Shown here: positions 1-6,523 of the stretch, piece by piece
How the letters are laid out: each line of letters begins with the position of its first letter
Numbering within the stretch: position 1 is the stretch's first letter
Source of the DNA: an uncultured Clostridia bacterium
GTDB lineage: Bacteria > Bacillota > Clostridia > Christensenellales > Aristaeellaceae
Reading direction: 5' to 3'
Assembly: GCA_934643535.1 (NCBI GenBank)
Contig: CAKUCE010000156.1
Coordinates: 1-7,400, forward strand
Length of the DNA: 7,400 nucleotides
Made by a program: the position numbers and the translations under genes
Notes under the pieces: generated by a model
Database searches by the model: none
Seen by the model: the letters and a program-made list of their open reading frames with translations, nothing else
Told to the model about the DNA's origin: nothing

Positions 1-2727
1 ACGCTGACCTTCGCCCGGCGGCTGTACCCCAATCAGAAGAGCTACCGGCTGGGCGCGCTGTGCCGTCAGCTGGGCGTGAGCCTGAAAAACGCTCACCGGG
101 CCGTCCATGACGCGGCGGCCACGGCCCAGTGCCTTATCAAAATGTACGAGGGCGCGGCGGAAAAGGGCGCGAAGACCCTGCAGGATCTGGATCAGGTCAT
201 CGAGGGGCAGAGCATGGGCGAAAGCTATCACATCATCCTTTTGTGCAAGACTCAGAAGGGAATGCAGAACCTGAACCACCTGATCTCCGACAGCAACGTC
301 AGCTATTTCTACCGCCACCCCAACATGCCCCGTTTCGATATCGAGAAGTACCGGGAAGGGCTGATTATCGGCAGCGCCTGCGAGGCGGGCGAGCTGTTCC
401 GGGCCGTGGCCGCCAACCGGCCCGACGAGGAGCTGGAGCGCATCGCCGCCTTCTACGACTATCTGGAGATCCAGCCCATCGGCAACAATGCCTTCCTGCT
501 CCGGGAGGGCATGGCGGAAAGCGAGGAGCAGCTGCGGGACTTCAACCGCCGCATCGTGGCGCTGGGCGAGCGGCTGGGCAAGCCCGTGGTGGCCACCGGC
601 GACGTTCACTTTCTGAACCCGGAGGACTCCATCTACCGCACCATCATTCAGGCCGGTCTGGGCTTTGAGGACTGCGACAACCAGCCGCCTCTGTACTTCA
701 AGACCACCCAGGAAATGCTGGACGAGTTCGCTTATCTGGGCGCGAAGAAGTGCCATGAGGTCGTGATCGACAACCCCAAGCTGATCGCCGATCAGGTGGA
801 GGAGCTTCGCCTGTTCCCCAAGCATCCCGAGGGCAAGGACACCTTCCAGCCCTATTGGGCCGACGCGGCGGACGACATCCAGAACCGCGCATGGGGCCGA
901 GCCAAGGAGCTTTACGGCGATCCCCTGCCGGAGATCGTGCAAAAGCGGCTGGAAAAGGAATTGGGCTCCATCGTGGGCTACGGCTTCTCCACCCTGTACT
1001 CCATCGCTCAGAAGCTGGTGAGCAAGTCCCTATCCGACGGCTATCTGGTCGGCAGCCGCGGCAGCGTGGGTTCCAGCTTCGTGGCCACCATGAACGGTAT
1101 CACCGAGGTGAACCCCCTGCCGCCCCACTACCGCTGCGACCACTGCCACAAAATGTTCCTGACTCCGCCGGAGTTGGGCACCGTGGGCGTGGACCTGCCG
1201 GACAAGAACTGCGAAATTTGCGGCAATCCCCTCAAAAAAGACGGTTATGACATTCCCTTTGAAGTCTTCCTAGGCTTCAAGGGCGACAAGGTGCCCGATA
1301 TCGACCTGAACTTCTCCGGCGAATATCAGCCCCGGGCCCATGCCTACATCGAAGAACTTTTCGGCAAGGGCTTCGTGTACCGGGCAGGCACCATCTCCGG
1401 TCTGGCAGAAAAGACGGCCTACGGCTTCGCTGCCAAGTATCTGGAAGAACGGGGCATCAAGGCGGGCCGCGCCCACAAGGAACGGCTGGCGGCGGGCTGC
1501 GTGGGCGTAAAGCGCACCACCGGCCAGCACCCCGGCGGCATCGTCGTGCTGCCCAAGGAATACGACATCTGCCAGTTCACCGCCATCCAGCACCCGGCGG
1601 ATGACATCAACGGCACTACCCTGACCACTCACTACGACTTCAACTCCATGCACGACATTTTGGTGAAGCTGGACTGCCTGGGCCACGACGATCCCACCAT
1701 GATGCACCGCCTGGAAGAACTGACCGGCGTGAACTTCCGGGAGATTCCGCTGGACGACAAGCGGGTCATGAGCCTGTTTTCCAGCCCCAAGGCGCTGGGG
1801 GTGACGGAGGATCAAATTCTCTGCCAGACCGGCACGTTGGGCATTCCTGAGTTCGGCACCGGCTTCGTGCAGGGCATGCTGATGGAGACCAAGCCTTCCA
1901 CCATGGAGGAACTGATCCGTATTTCCGGCCTGTCCCACGGCACGGACGTGTGGCTGGGCAACGCGCAGGACATCATCAACTCCGGCACGGCCAAGCTGGC
2001 CCAGTGCTTCTGCACCCGGGACGACATCATGAACTTCCTGATCTCGCAGGGGATGCAGGAAAAGATGAGCTTCGACATCATGGAAAGCGTCCGCAAGGGC
2101 CGGGGCCTGAAGCCGGAGTGGGAGGAGGCCATGAGGGAGCACAACGTGCCCCAATGGGCCATCGATTCCTGCCACAAGATCAAGTACATGTTCCCCCGGG
2201 GCCACGCCGTGGCCTACGTCACCATGGGCCTGCGGGTGGCGTGGTACAAGGTGTACCGGCCCGCCGCCTACTACGCGGCCTATTTCTCCATCCGCGGCGA
2301 CGGCTTCGACGCGGCCAAAATGCTGCTGAGCAACCAGACCCTTCGCTCCCGTTTGGAGGAGTTCGCCAACCGGGAAGAAAAAATGACCATCAAGGACAAG
2401 CAGGAGGAAAACGCCCTGCACATGGTGCTGGAGATGCAGGAGCGGGGCATCCGGATGCTGCCGGTGGATCTTTACCGGAGCCACGCCAACCGCTTCGTGC
2501 CCGAGGAAGGCGGCCTGCGCTGCCCCTTCACGGCCATCAACGGTCTGGGCGAAGCGGCCATTCAGGGCATTCTGGACACCCGGGACCCGGAGAGGCCCTA
2601 CATCAGCATCGAAGACCTGCAGGCCCGCGCCCATGTGGGCACCAGCGTTATCGAAATGCTGCGCCTTCAGGGCGCGCTGGAAGGCCTGCCCGCCACCAGT
2701 CAGGTGGACCTGTTCTCGCTGCTGTAA
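1..2727 (+). CDS. polC: DNA polymerase III alpha subunit, PolC type (5' partial)
   Basis: C-terminal 908 residues of the Gram-positive replicative polymerase PolC, which synthesises DNA at the replication fork and proofreads with a built-in 3'-5' exonuclease. The reading frame is open from base 1, so the gene starts upstream; intact PolC is about 1,400-1,450 residues. In fragment numbering: residues 1-45 are the end of the DEDDh exonuclease, with HRAVHD at 32-37 giving the last His/Asp motif; about 55-265 is the second half of the PHP domain; GSRGSVGSS at 351-359 and PDIDLNFSGEYQ at about 432 belong to the palm, with probable catalytic Asp433, Asp435 and Asp558 (in KLDCLGHDDP). A zinc site is formed by Cys379/Cys382 and Cys404/Cys407. 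KIKYMFPRGHAVAYV (from about 726) is in the fingers, a helix-hairpin-helix lies near 848, and a C-terminal QVDLF (901-905) matches the beta-clamp binding motif. Similarity is colinear with Bacillus PolC as remembered, with no break. Codons are strongly G/C-ended. Confidence 0.98.
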   Translation, partial: TLTFARRLYPNQKSYRLGALCRQLGVSLKNAHRAVHDAAATAQCLIKMYEGAAEKGAKTLQDLDQVIEGQSMGESYHIILLCKTQKGMQNLNHLISDSNVSYFYRHPNMPRFDIEKYREGLIIGSACEAGELFRAVAANRPDEELERIAAFYDYLEIQPIGNNAFLLREGMAESEEQLRDFNRRIVALGERLGKPVVATGDVHFLNPEDSIYRTIIQAGLGFEDCDNQPPLYFKTTQEMLDEFAYLGAKKCHEVVIDNPKLIADQVEELRLFPKHPEGKDTFQPYWADAADDIQNRAWGRAKELYGDPLPEIVQKRLEKELGSIVGYGFSTLYSIAQKLVSKSLSDGYLVGSRGSVGSSFVATMNGITEVNPLPPHYRCDHCHKMFLTPPELGTVGVDLPDKNCEICGNPLKKDGYDIPFEVFLGFKGDKVPDIDLNFSGEYQPRAHAYIEELFGKGFVYRAGTISGLAEKTAYGFAAKYLEERGIKAGRAHKERLAAGCVGVKRTTGQHPGGIVVLPKEYDICQFTAIQHPADDINGTTLTTHYDFNSMHDILVKLDCLGHDDPTMMHRLEELTGVNFREIPLDDKRVMSLFSSPKALGVTEDQILCQTGTLGIPEFGTGFVQGMLMETKPSTMEELIRISGLSHGTDVWLGNAQDIINSGTAKLAQCFCTRDDIMNFLISQGMQEKMSFDIMESVRKGRGLKPEWEEAMREHNVPQWAIDSCHKIKYMFPRGHAVAYVTMGLRVAWYKVYRPAAYYAAYFSIRGDGFDAAKMLLSNQTLRSRLEEFANREEKMTIKDKQEENALHMVLEMQERGIRMLPVDLYRSHANRFVPEEGGLRCPFTAINGLGEAAIQGILDTRDPERPYISIEDLQARAHVGTSVIEMLRLQGALEGLPATSQVDLFSLL

Positions 2728-2752
2728 TCCTTTGAAAGAACATTCTTCTCAA

Positions 2753-2798
2753 AAAGCGCCCGTCTTTGGCCCTGAAATGGCCGGAAGACGGGCGCTTT
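2753..2798. terminator. Strong hairpin after polC, possible terminator
   Basis: Perfect 14-bp arms (AAAGCGCCCGTCTT at 2753-2766 and its complement at 2785-2798) with an additional GGCC/GGCC pairing inside (2768-2771 with 2779-2782). It begins 25 nt after the polC stop, so it most likely ends polC transcription. On the + strand the hairpin is followed by only three T residues and then GG, a weak U-tract. On the - strand it is followed by TTTTT, so as an intrinsic terminator it looks better for transcription coming from the right. Confidence 0.7.
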
Positions 2799-2839
2799 GG
2801 TCATGCTGGAAAGAAAATTCAAAAAAATTCGAAAAACAG

Positions 2840-2868
2840 TTGCTTTTTTCGCCGGGCTTTGTTATAAT
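2840..2868 (+). promoter_or_regulatory. Sigma-A-type promoter of tRNA-Arg
   Basis: A -35 box TTGCTT (2840-2845) and a perfect -10 box TATAAT (2863-2868) are separated by exactly 17 bp. Initiation is expected near 2875, about 29 nt before the mature tRNA 5' end. The position between the post-polC hairpin and the tRNA makes this the tRNA promoter, so the tRNA has its own transcription unit. Confidence 0.85.
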
Positions 2869-2903
2869 AGTGGAGCTGTTTTGAGGAACACCTTGAAACA
2901 TGT

Positions 2904-2980
2904 GGGCTCGTAGCTCAGCTGGATAGAGTGTTTGACTACGAATCAAAAGGTCGTGGGTTCGAATCCCGCCGGGCTCACCA
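2904..2980 (+). tRNA. tRNA-Arg (anticodon ACG)
   Basis: A complete 77-nt cloverleaf can be folded by eye. A 7-bp acceptor stem (GGGCTCG paired with CGGGCTC, with G-U wobbles) is followed by U8-A9 and the D-arm start GCTCAG. The anticodon stem TTTGA/TCAAA encloses loop CTACGAA, which places ACG at positions 34-36. The T-arm is GTGGG-TTCGAAT-CCCGC. The discriminator base is A and the terminal CCA is encoded in the DNA. The ACG anticodon (A34 normally edited to inosine by TadA) reads CGU, CGC and CGA arginine codons. It has its own promoter and terminator and is the kind of site integrative elements use. Confidence 0.97.
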
Positions 2981-2981
2981 C

Positions 2982-3021
2982 AATGCCACCGTAATTTTGA
3001 TAGAATTGCGGCGGCATTTTT
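2982..3021 (+). terminator. Intrinsic terminator of tRNA-Arg
   Basis: It starts one base after the tRNA CCA. The left arm AATGCCACCGTAATT (2982-2996) pairs with AATTGCGGCGGCATT (3004-3018), with one A-C mismatch and one G-U wobble. A run of T (3017-3021, partly in the stem) follows. The G/C-rich stem and T-tract are typical of Rho-independent termination. Confidence 0.85.
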
Positions 3022-3265
3022 CTATGCTCAGAAACCGCTTGAAATAAGGCTTTTCAACTATTTCGCCACACAAATTGATCCCACTGTGGAAAAAATCTCC
3101 AGCGTTTTTTCTGCTTTATTAAAACTTTTGTGCCACAGGGGCTATGGCAATCGTTAAACTTATGGGGAGTCGTTGATTTTATGGGTATTCGTTAAATTAT
3201 CGCTTCCTAGTATGATTTTAGACCTTTCCGTTGAGACTTGCCTACTTTCTCAGCTCAACGTTTGC
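3022..3265. other. Non-coding A/T-rich stretch between tRNA terminator and recombinase scar
   Basis: No plausible gene is seen on either strand; short open frames here lack a ribosome binding site and recognisable protein similarity. The stretch is visibly more A/T-rich than polC. Apart from the three tandem repeats listed separately, it shows short A- and T-runs (for example 3089-3095 against 3105-3111) of no clear meaning. It probably represents eroded sequence downstream of the recombinase remnant. Confidence 0.6.
3137..3193 (-). repeat. Three imperfect 19-bp tandem repeats
   Basis: Read on the minus strand, three adjacent units begin with AACGA: AACGAATACCCATAAAATC (3193-3175), AACGACTCCCCATAAGTTT (3174-3156) and AACGATTGCCATAGCCCCT (3155-3137). 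The first two match at 14 of 19 positions; the third keeps AACGA and CCATA with a one-base offset. They lie just downstream of the recombinase remnant. They could be protein-binding repeats of the former element or a chance tandem duplication that has decayed. No function is assigned. Confidence 0.55.
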
Positions 3266-3931
3266 CTAATTCTCTTTCACATCGCTGTCCCGCATTGCGC
3301 TATACCTTGTTGCTTTTCTGCGCGTACCCAGTTCATCACCAACCACATTGCTTCGTCTTTTGCGTTCTGCCTGGACATCAGCAAAAATATCCTGCTGAAT
3401 CATTGCCGGATGAGCATTTGGTAAGAAGATATCCTCCCGTAACGGCGATATTACCCTTACGATTTCCCTGCTGCTTTGCTATGCGGACGTTGCCTACATA
3501 CCTTTCATTCGTTAGCATTCTTTCTATGGCTAATTTGCTCCAGGCGACTTTACCCTTAGTCGTTTTAATACCTTCAGCGGCCAGTTGCTTACGAAGCATA
3601 TGAACGCTGGCTCCAGAAAGATATAGGTCGTATACCATTCTGACAATTTCTGCTTCCGGCTCGTAAATCTCCAGATTGCCGTTATCATTTTTGCGGTATC
3701 CGTAGCACGCCCTTGAATATAATTCTGAACGGCCACCCTCCAGACGTTTTTGAATACCCCAGCGCTGGTTTTTATGCCGGGAAAGATTATCCCCCTCTGC
3801 ATAAGCGGATAAAATCGAAATGACGAATTCTGCTCCTGCTTCACAGCTATTGAGGTTCTCTTCATCAAATTGTACCGCAACATGAGCTTCATTCAACTTG
3901 CGCAGCGCCAGTATTGCTTCTTCGGTTTGCA
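3266..3931 (-). pseudogene. Large serine recombinase remnant (truncated and frameshifted)
   Basis: Internal piece of a resolvase/invertase-type large serine recombinase, the enzyme that integrates and excises mobile elements in Firmicutes. Similarity starts at TEEAILALRKLNEAHVAVQF, continues through the end of the catalytic domain (EENLNS; ISILSAYAEGDNLSRHKNQR; WGIQKR) and into the Recombinase domain (YGYRK; EAEIVRMVYDLYLSG; MLTNERYVGNVR). The N-terminal ~100 residues, including the catalytic serine motif, are missing. The first frame runs to a stop at 3378-3380, but at the TTT of 3417-3419 a one-base shift restores family-like sequence (NAHPAMIQQDIFADVQAERK) that runs on to a TAG at 3266-3268. 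The zinc-ribbon and coiled-coil C-terminus are absent. An open frame extends back to a TTG at 3992, but its first ~20 residues come from the inverted repeat and are not recombinase-like. It is certainly non-functional as it stands, unless the frameshift is a sequencing error, and even then it lacks its active site. Confidence 0.88.
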
Positions 3932-3933
3932 TA

Positions 3934-3981
3934 AAGAAAAGATAGACATCATGGTGATTTTCCATGCGCCTATCTTTTCTT
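3934..3981. terminator. Inverted repeat with 12-bp arms; likely terminator of the operon
   Basis: Arms AAGAAAAGATAG (3934-3945) and CTATCTTTTCTT (3970-3981) are perfect complements. An inner CATGG/CCATG pairing (3950-3954 with 3962-3966) closes a 7-nt loop. On the minus strand it begins 33 nt after the aldolase-like gene's stop codon and its right arm ends in a T-rich run, so it can end the four-gene operon. The stem is A/T-rich in its outer part, so termination efficiency is uncertain. It also sits exactly where recombinase similarity stops, so it may instead be, or derive from, the end of an inserted element. Confidence 0.55.
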
Positions 3982-4014
3982 CGTCTAGTCAATTTTTTTC
4001 CTTATTAGATAATT

Positions 4015-4740
4015 TTAGAAGCGGCCGTAACGGTTGTACACCTCAAAAGGATTCATTCCTTCTGCCATGGCCTGACGGCTCTTTTTTTCATTTTCGAACC
4101 AGGTTTCCGCCTGTTCCAACACGCGAATGGTTTCGTTCTTCGGTACAATGACTACGCCATCATTATCGCCGAAAATAAAATCGCCAGGATCTACACGGAT
4201 CATTCCGTCGATGCCATTTACATAAATGGGGATCATATAATCCACGATCATAGAGCGTCCAAGGCCCTCTACGGGGTTGCGGAAACGGCAGAACGTGGGG
4301 AAATTCATATTGATAAGATAGTTGGAATCTCGCGTTGAACCATCAATCACGGCGCCAGCGCAGCCAGCAGCGCGCATGGCGGTGGCGGTAATTTCACCAA
4401 ACTGCCCGCAATTCTTGTTTCCCTGCACATCTGAAAGCAGAATGCATCCGTCGCACATGCTCTTCATCAGACCTAATCGGATATTGTGCGTAAAAGGATC
4501 TGTATTGGGAGTGGTTTGACGGCGCACTGTAAACGCAGGGCCTGCCACTTTCATATCGGTCGTCAGGGGATAAACGCCGCTTTCCATAGAGCGACCCGGC
4601 ATGCCGTAGGCTTCCATGGAATCATAAATCAGAGCCGTATACAACTTCAAAAAGCGCTCGCGTGTACTGGGAATATCGTAGGGAACAACGTCTGCCAAGG
4701 GTCTCAACTCATACTGATCATAAATTTTGTCTTCTGCCAT
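4015..4740 (-). CDS. RraA family / HMG-aldolase-like class II pyruvate aldolase
   Basis: 241-residue member of the RraA-like family, which includes 4-hydroxy-4-methyl-2-oxoglutarate aldolases (cleaving 2-keto acids to pyruvate with a divalent metal) and the RNase E inhibitor RraA. The signature is GAVIDGSTRD (129-138): Arg137 and Asp138 are the substrate/metal-binding pair of the aldolase branch. GQFGE (112-116) and GDNDGVVIVP (191-200) are also family hallmarks. The protein has no signal peptide or membrane segment and should be cytoplasmic. The ATG at 4740 is chosen because GGGAGG (4750-4755) lies 9 nt upstream; a longer in-frame extension to 4899 runs through the preceding gene and is rejected. 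It is last in the operon, 23 nt after the dehydrogenase. The context (lactonase, dehydratase, dehydrogenase) argues for cleavage of a sugar-acid-derived keto acid rather than RNase control. Exact substrate unknown. Confidence 0.9.
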   Translation of the reverse strand: MAEDKIYDQYELRPLADVVPYDIPSTRERFLKLYTALIYDSMEAYGMPGRSMESGVYPLTTDMKVAGPAFTVRRQTTPNTDPFTHNIRLGLMKSMCDGCILLSDVQGNKNCGQFGEITATAMRAAGCAGAVIDGSTRDSNYLINMNFPTFCRFRNPVEGLGRSMIVDYMIPIYVNGIDGMIRVDPGDFIFGDNDGVVIVPKNETIRVLEQAETWFENEKKSRQAMAEGMNPFEVYNRYGRF

Positions 4741-4749
4741 GTTTGTTTT

Positions 4750-4755
4750 CCTCCC
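4750..4755 (-). promoter_or_regulatory. Ribosome binding site deciding the aldolase start
   Basis: GGGAGG on the minus strand, 9 nt before the ATG at 4740. It selects this start over upstream in-frame ATGs that would overlap the dehydrogenase gene in another frame. Confidence 0.85.
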
Positions 4756-4763
4756 ATTTTTCA

Positions 4764-5516
4764 TTAGATGTGTTTTCCGCCGTCTACATATAGATTGATG
4801 CCCGTTATATACCGGCCTTCCTCCGAGCAAAGCATGACTACCGGAGCAACACAATCTTCGGGTTTTCCAATAAAGCCCATAGGAATATCCTGCCGGCATT
4901 TCTCGTGATAGGCTTCGTCTGAAAGTGCTTCCACGTTTCGATCAGTGTAAATGGTACCGGGTGCCACATTGTTTACGGTAATGCCATCTTCTGCCAGTTG
5001 TAGGCTCAAATTTTCTACCATGGAAACCTGAGCTACTTTCGCCGCTGCATAAACGATCATCTGCGGATGGGGTTTTGCTTGCTGTACGCTGCCAATGATT
5101 ACAATCCGTCCCCATTTGTTCTCCCGCATAAAGGGAACGCACTGCTGAATCAATTGCAGTGAAGAAAAACAATCCACCTGCATTTGATAATCAAAATCCT
5201 CCTTTCCCACTTGATCCCATTTTCCACGAATCTGATAGGAAGCGTTCAGTATCAAAATATCGGGCATACCCAGACCCTGCCGCATCTGCCGTGCCAGCTC
5301 GGCGGCCGTTTTTTCATTAGATAAGTCGCCTGAAATATGCATTGCCCGAGTACCCCTGGCTTGAAGTTCCTTCAGTGTTTCCCGCGCTGCGGCGTCTTCC
5401 TTGCGGCTGTGAACGTAGAGATCGGCTCCGCATTCTGCTAATGCCAGCGCCAGAGCGCGTCCGATTCCCCGGTTGGAGCCCGTAATCAGCGCTCGATGAC
5501 CATGAAGCTGGAACAT
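4764..5516 (-). CDS. Short-chain dehydrogenase/reductase (SDR), sugar-acid type
   Basis: 250-residue classical SDR, an NAD(P)-dependent oxidoreductase with a single Rossmann fold and the family's usual length. The cofactor-binding motif TGSNRGIG lies at 12-19. HSRKE at 36-40 follows the second strand, and an Arg there is often compatible with NADP. NAS (91-93) stands where NNAG/NAG is usual. Catalytic Ser143 and the YAAAK motif (Tyr156, Lys160) are present. The helix-4 position usually held by the catalytic-tetrad Asn appears to be Asp115 (QVDCF), a substitution worth noting. The C-terminal GxYITGxNLYVDGG is typical. The start at 5516 has AAGGAG (5525-5530) 8 nt upstream. It sits 20 nt after the dehydratase and 23 nt before the aldolase. 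In Firmicutes an SDR (UxuB) reduces fructuronate to mannonate next to UxuA; alternatively it may oxidise the 2-keto-3-deoxy acid as in the L-fuconate pathway. The sequence does not decide between these. Confidence 0.92.
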   Translation of the reverse strand: MFQLHGHRALITGSNRGIGRALALALAECGADLYVHSRKEDAAARETLKELQARGTRAMHISGDLSNEKTAAELARQMRQGLGMPDILILNASYQIRGKWDQVGKEDFDYQMQVDCFSSLQLIQQCVPFMRENKWGRIVIIGSVQQAKPHPQMIVYAAAKVAQVSMVENLSLQLAEDGITVNNVAPGTIYTDRNVEALSDEAYHEKCRQDIPMGFIGKPEDCVAPVVMLCSEEGRYITGINLYVDGGKHI

Positions 5517-5536
5517 GCCGTTTTCTCCTTTCCCCT

Positions 5537-6511
5537 TTACGCTTTTTTATGATGTTCTTCCATCTCCAGTAGTCCCTTAAGATAGCCAACGGCATACAAG
5601 CGGCCTAGCGATTCATAGCCAGGACGATTATTTTCTTCACCGGCCATCGTCGGGACGTGATCTACCCGAATATAGGAATCCACGCCGACCCGGCGATAAG
5701 CGTCAATGCAGGCTGCCATATCCGTCATGCCATTATCATGGAAGGTTTCATGGAAGTAGTTTTTGTCTCCCTGTACGTCACGGAAATGAACCAGATTGAT
5801 TTTTCCGGCCCGACCAAACCGCTCAATGCAGTGCACTACATCTTCGCCCATGATGGCAAAGGTTCCCTGGCACATACAGATGCCACCCATGGCACTAGGC
5901 ACAATATTGATCGCCCGTTCCATAGCATCGGCACTAGTCAGGATTCTTCCCACATGCTGAATTGCCGGTTGCGGTGGATCGTCAGGATGAAGGGCAAGAT
6001 GGACACCAGCTTCCTCTGCGGCCGGCACAATAGCTTTCTGCAGGTACTCCATATTTTTCCAAAGTTCTTCCTGCGTTACCACTCCTGCCTCCGTCACAAC
6101 GGACTGATCCCAATCTTCATGACAGTAGCCCGTCACCAGCGCACCGCCGCGTTCCGGAATTTGATAGCGAGTGCGAACCCAGTTAAAATGTGCCGTAAAG
6201 TTATAGCAAAGGGTTTCGATCCCCAGTTTTCCCATATTGCGGATCAGGGTGATCATTCGTTCGATCTCTTCATCCCGGCCCGGCAGGTTTCGTTTAATCT
6301 TTTGATTTGGGCAGGCTGGCTCGATCACAGCCAGCCGAAAACCGTTTTCTTCATATAAATCTCGCATGGCCTTCAACTTTTCATAGCTTTCGGCCACTTC
6401 TTCCATATGGCCGTCCGGCATACGACCAACCGCATTGCGAATGCCCATTTGTGCGGCATAACGCCATTGAATATCCGGCGTGGAATACAGGTAATCCGCC
6501 AGTTTCAGCAT
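5537..6511 (-). CDS. UxuA-type (mannonate dehydratase family) dehydratase, divergent
   Basis: 324-residue TIM-barrel protein of the UxuA/mannonate dehydratase family, which removes water from D-mannonate to give 2-keto-3-deoxygluconate. Visible family elements are CYNFTAHFNWVRT (102-114), the hallmark HPDDPP (175-180), GICMCQGTF (210-218), HFRDV (242-246) and IRVDHVP (281-287). By family comparison His175, Cys214, His242 and Asp284 are the likely metal ligands, with His285 as a catalytic neighbour. It is shorter than usual (about 350-395), mainly because the segment between the WVRT region and the EELW helix (149-152) is much reduced. ETFHDNGMTDM (255-265) replaces the E-T-S-H...DGS.NI seen in canonical UxuA. 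It is therefore probably a distinct subfamily, and the substrate may not be mannonate. AGGAGG (6519-6524) lies 7 nt before the ATG and overlaps the previous stop codon (TAAGGAGG), indicating tight coupling to the lactonase gene. Downstream SDR begins after 20 nt. Cytoplasmic. Confidence 0.88.
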   Translation of the reverse strand: MLKLADYLYSTPDIQWRYAAQMGIRNAVGRMPDGHMEEVAESYEKLKAMRDLYEENGFRLAVIEPACPNQKIKRNLPGRDEEIERMITLIRNMGKLGIETLCYNFTAHFNWVRTRYQIPERGGALVTGYCHEDWDQSVVTEAGVVTQEELWKNMEYLQKAIVPAAEEAGVHLALHPDDPPQPAIQHVGRILTSADAMERAINIVPSAMGGICMCQGTFAIMGEDVVHCIERFGRAGKINLVHFRDVQGDKNYFHETFHDNGMTDMAACIDAYRRVGVDSYIRVDHVPTMAGEENNRPGYESLGRLYAVGYLKGLLEMEEHHKKA

Positions 6512-6523
6512 GTTTTTTCCTCC

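Noticed and set aside
1270..2634. 454-residue minus-strand open frame inside polC
   Set aside because: It is a shadow frame of G/C-rich polC: composition is dominated by His, Gly, Ala and Val as expected from the complement. It has no recognisable domain, and polC is unambiguous on the other strand.
2956..2980. tRNA 3' end as an att site with a second copy in the window
   Set aside because: No duplicate of the T-arm/acceptor sequence was seen between 2981 and 7400, and serine recombinases do not usually use tRNA 3' ends.
3089..3111. A-run/T-run inverted repeat (GAAAAAA...TTTTTTC) as a terminator
   Set aside because: The stem is only 7 bp and almost purely A-T, with no G/C core. It is most simply explained by local A/T richness.
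3173..3603. Plus-strand open frames of 83 and 121 residues across the recombinase remnant
   Set aside because: Both are antisense to sequence with clear recombinase similarity, and neither is recognisable as a protein family.
4741..4899. Longer upstream start for the RraA-like protein
   Set aside because: The extension overlaps the SDR gene in another frame and has no family similarity. GGGAGG 9 nt before the 4740 ATG settles the start.
5657..6358. 233-residue plus-strand open frame
   Set aside because: It lies antisense to the well-supported UxuA-type gene, with no family resemblance.
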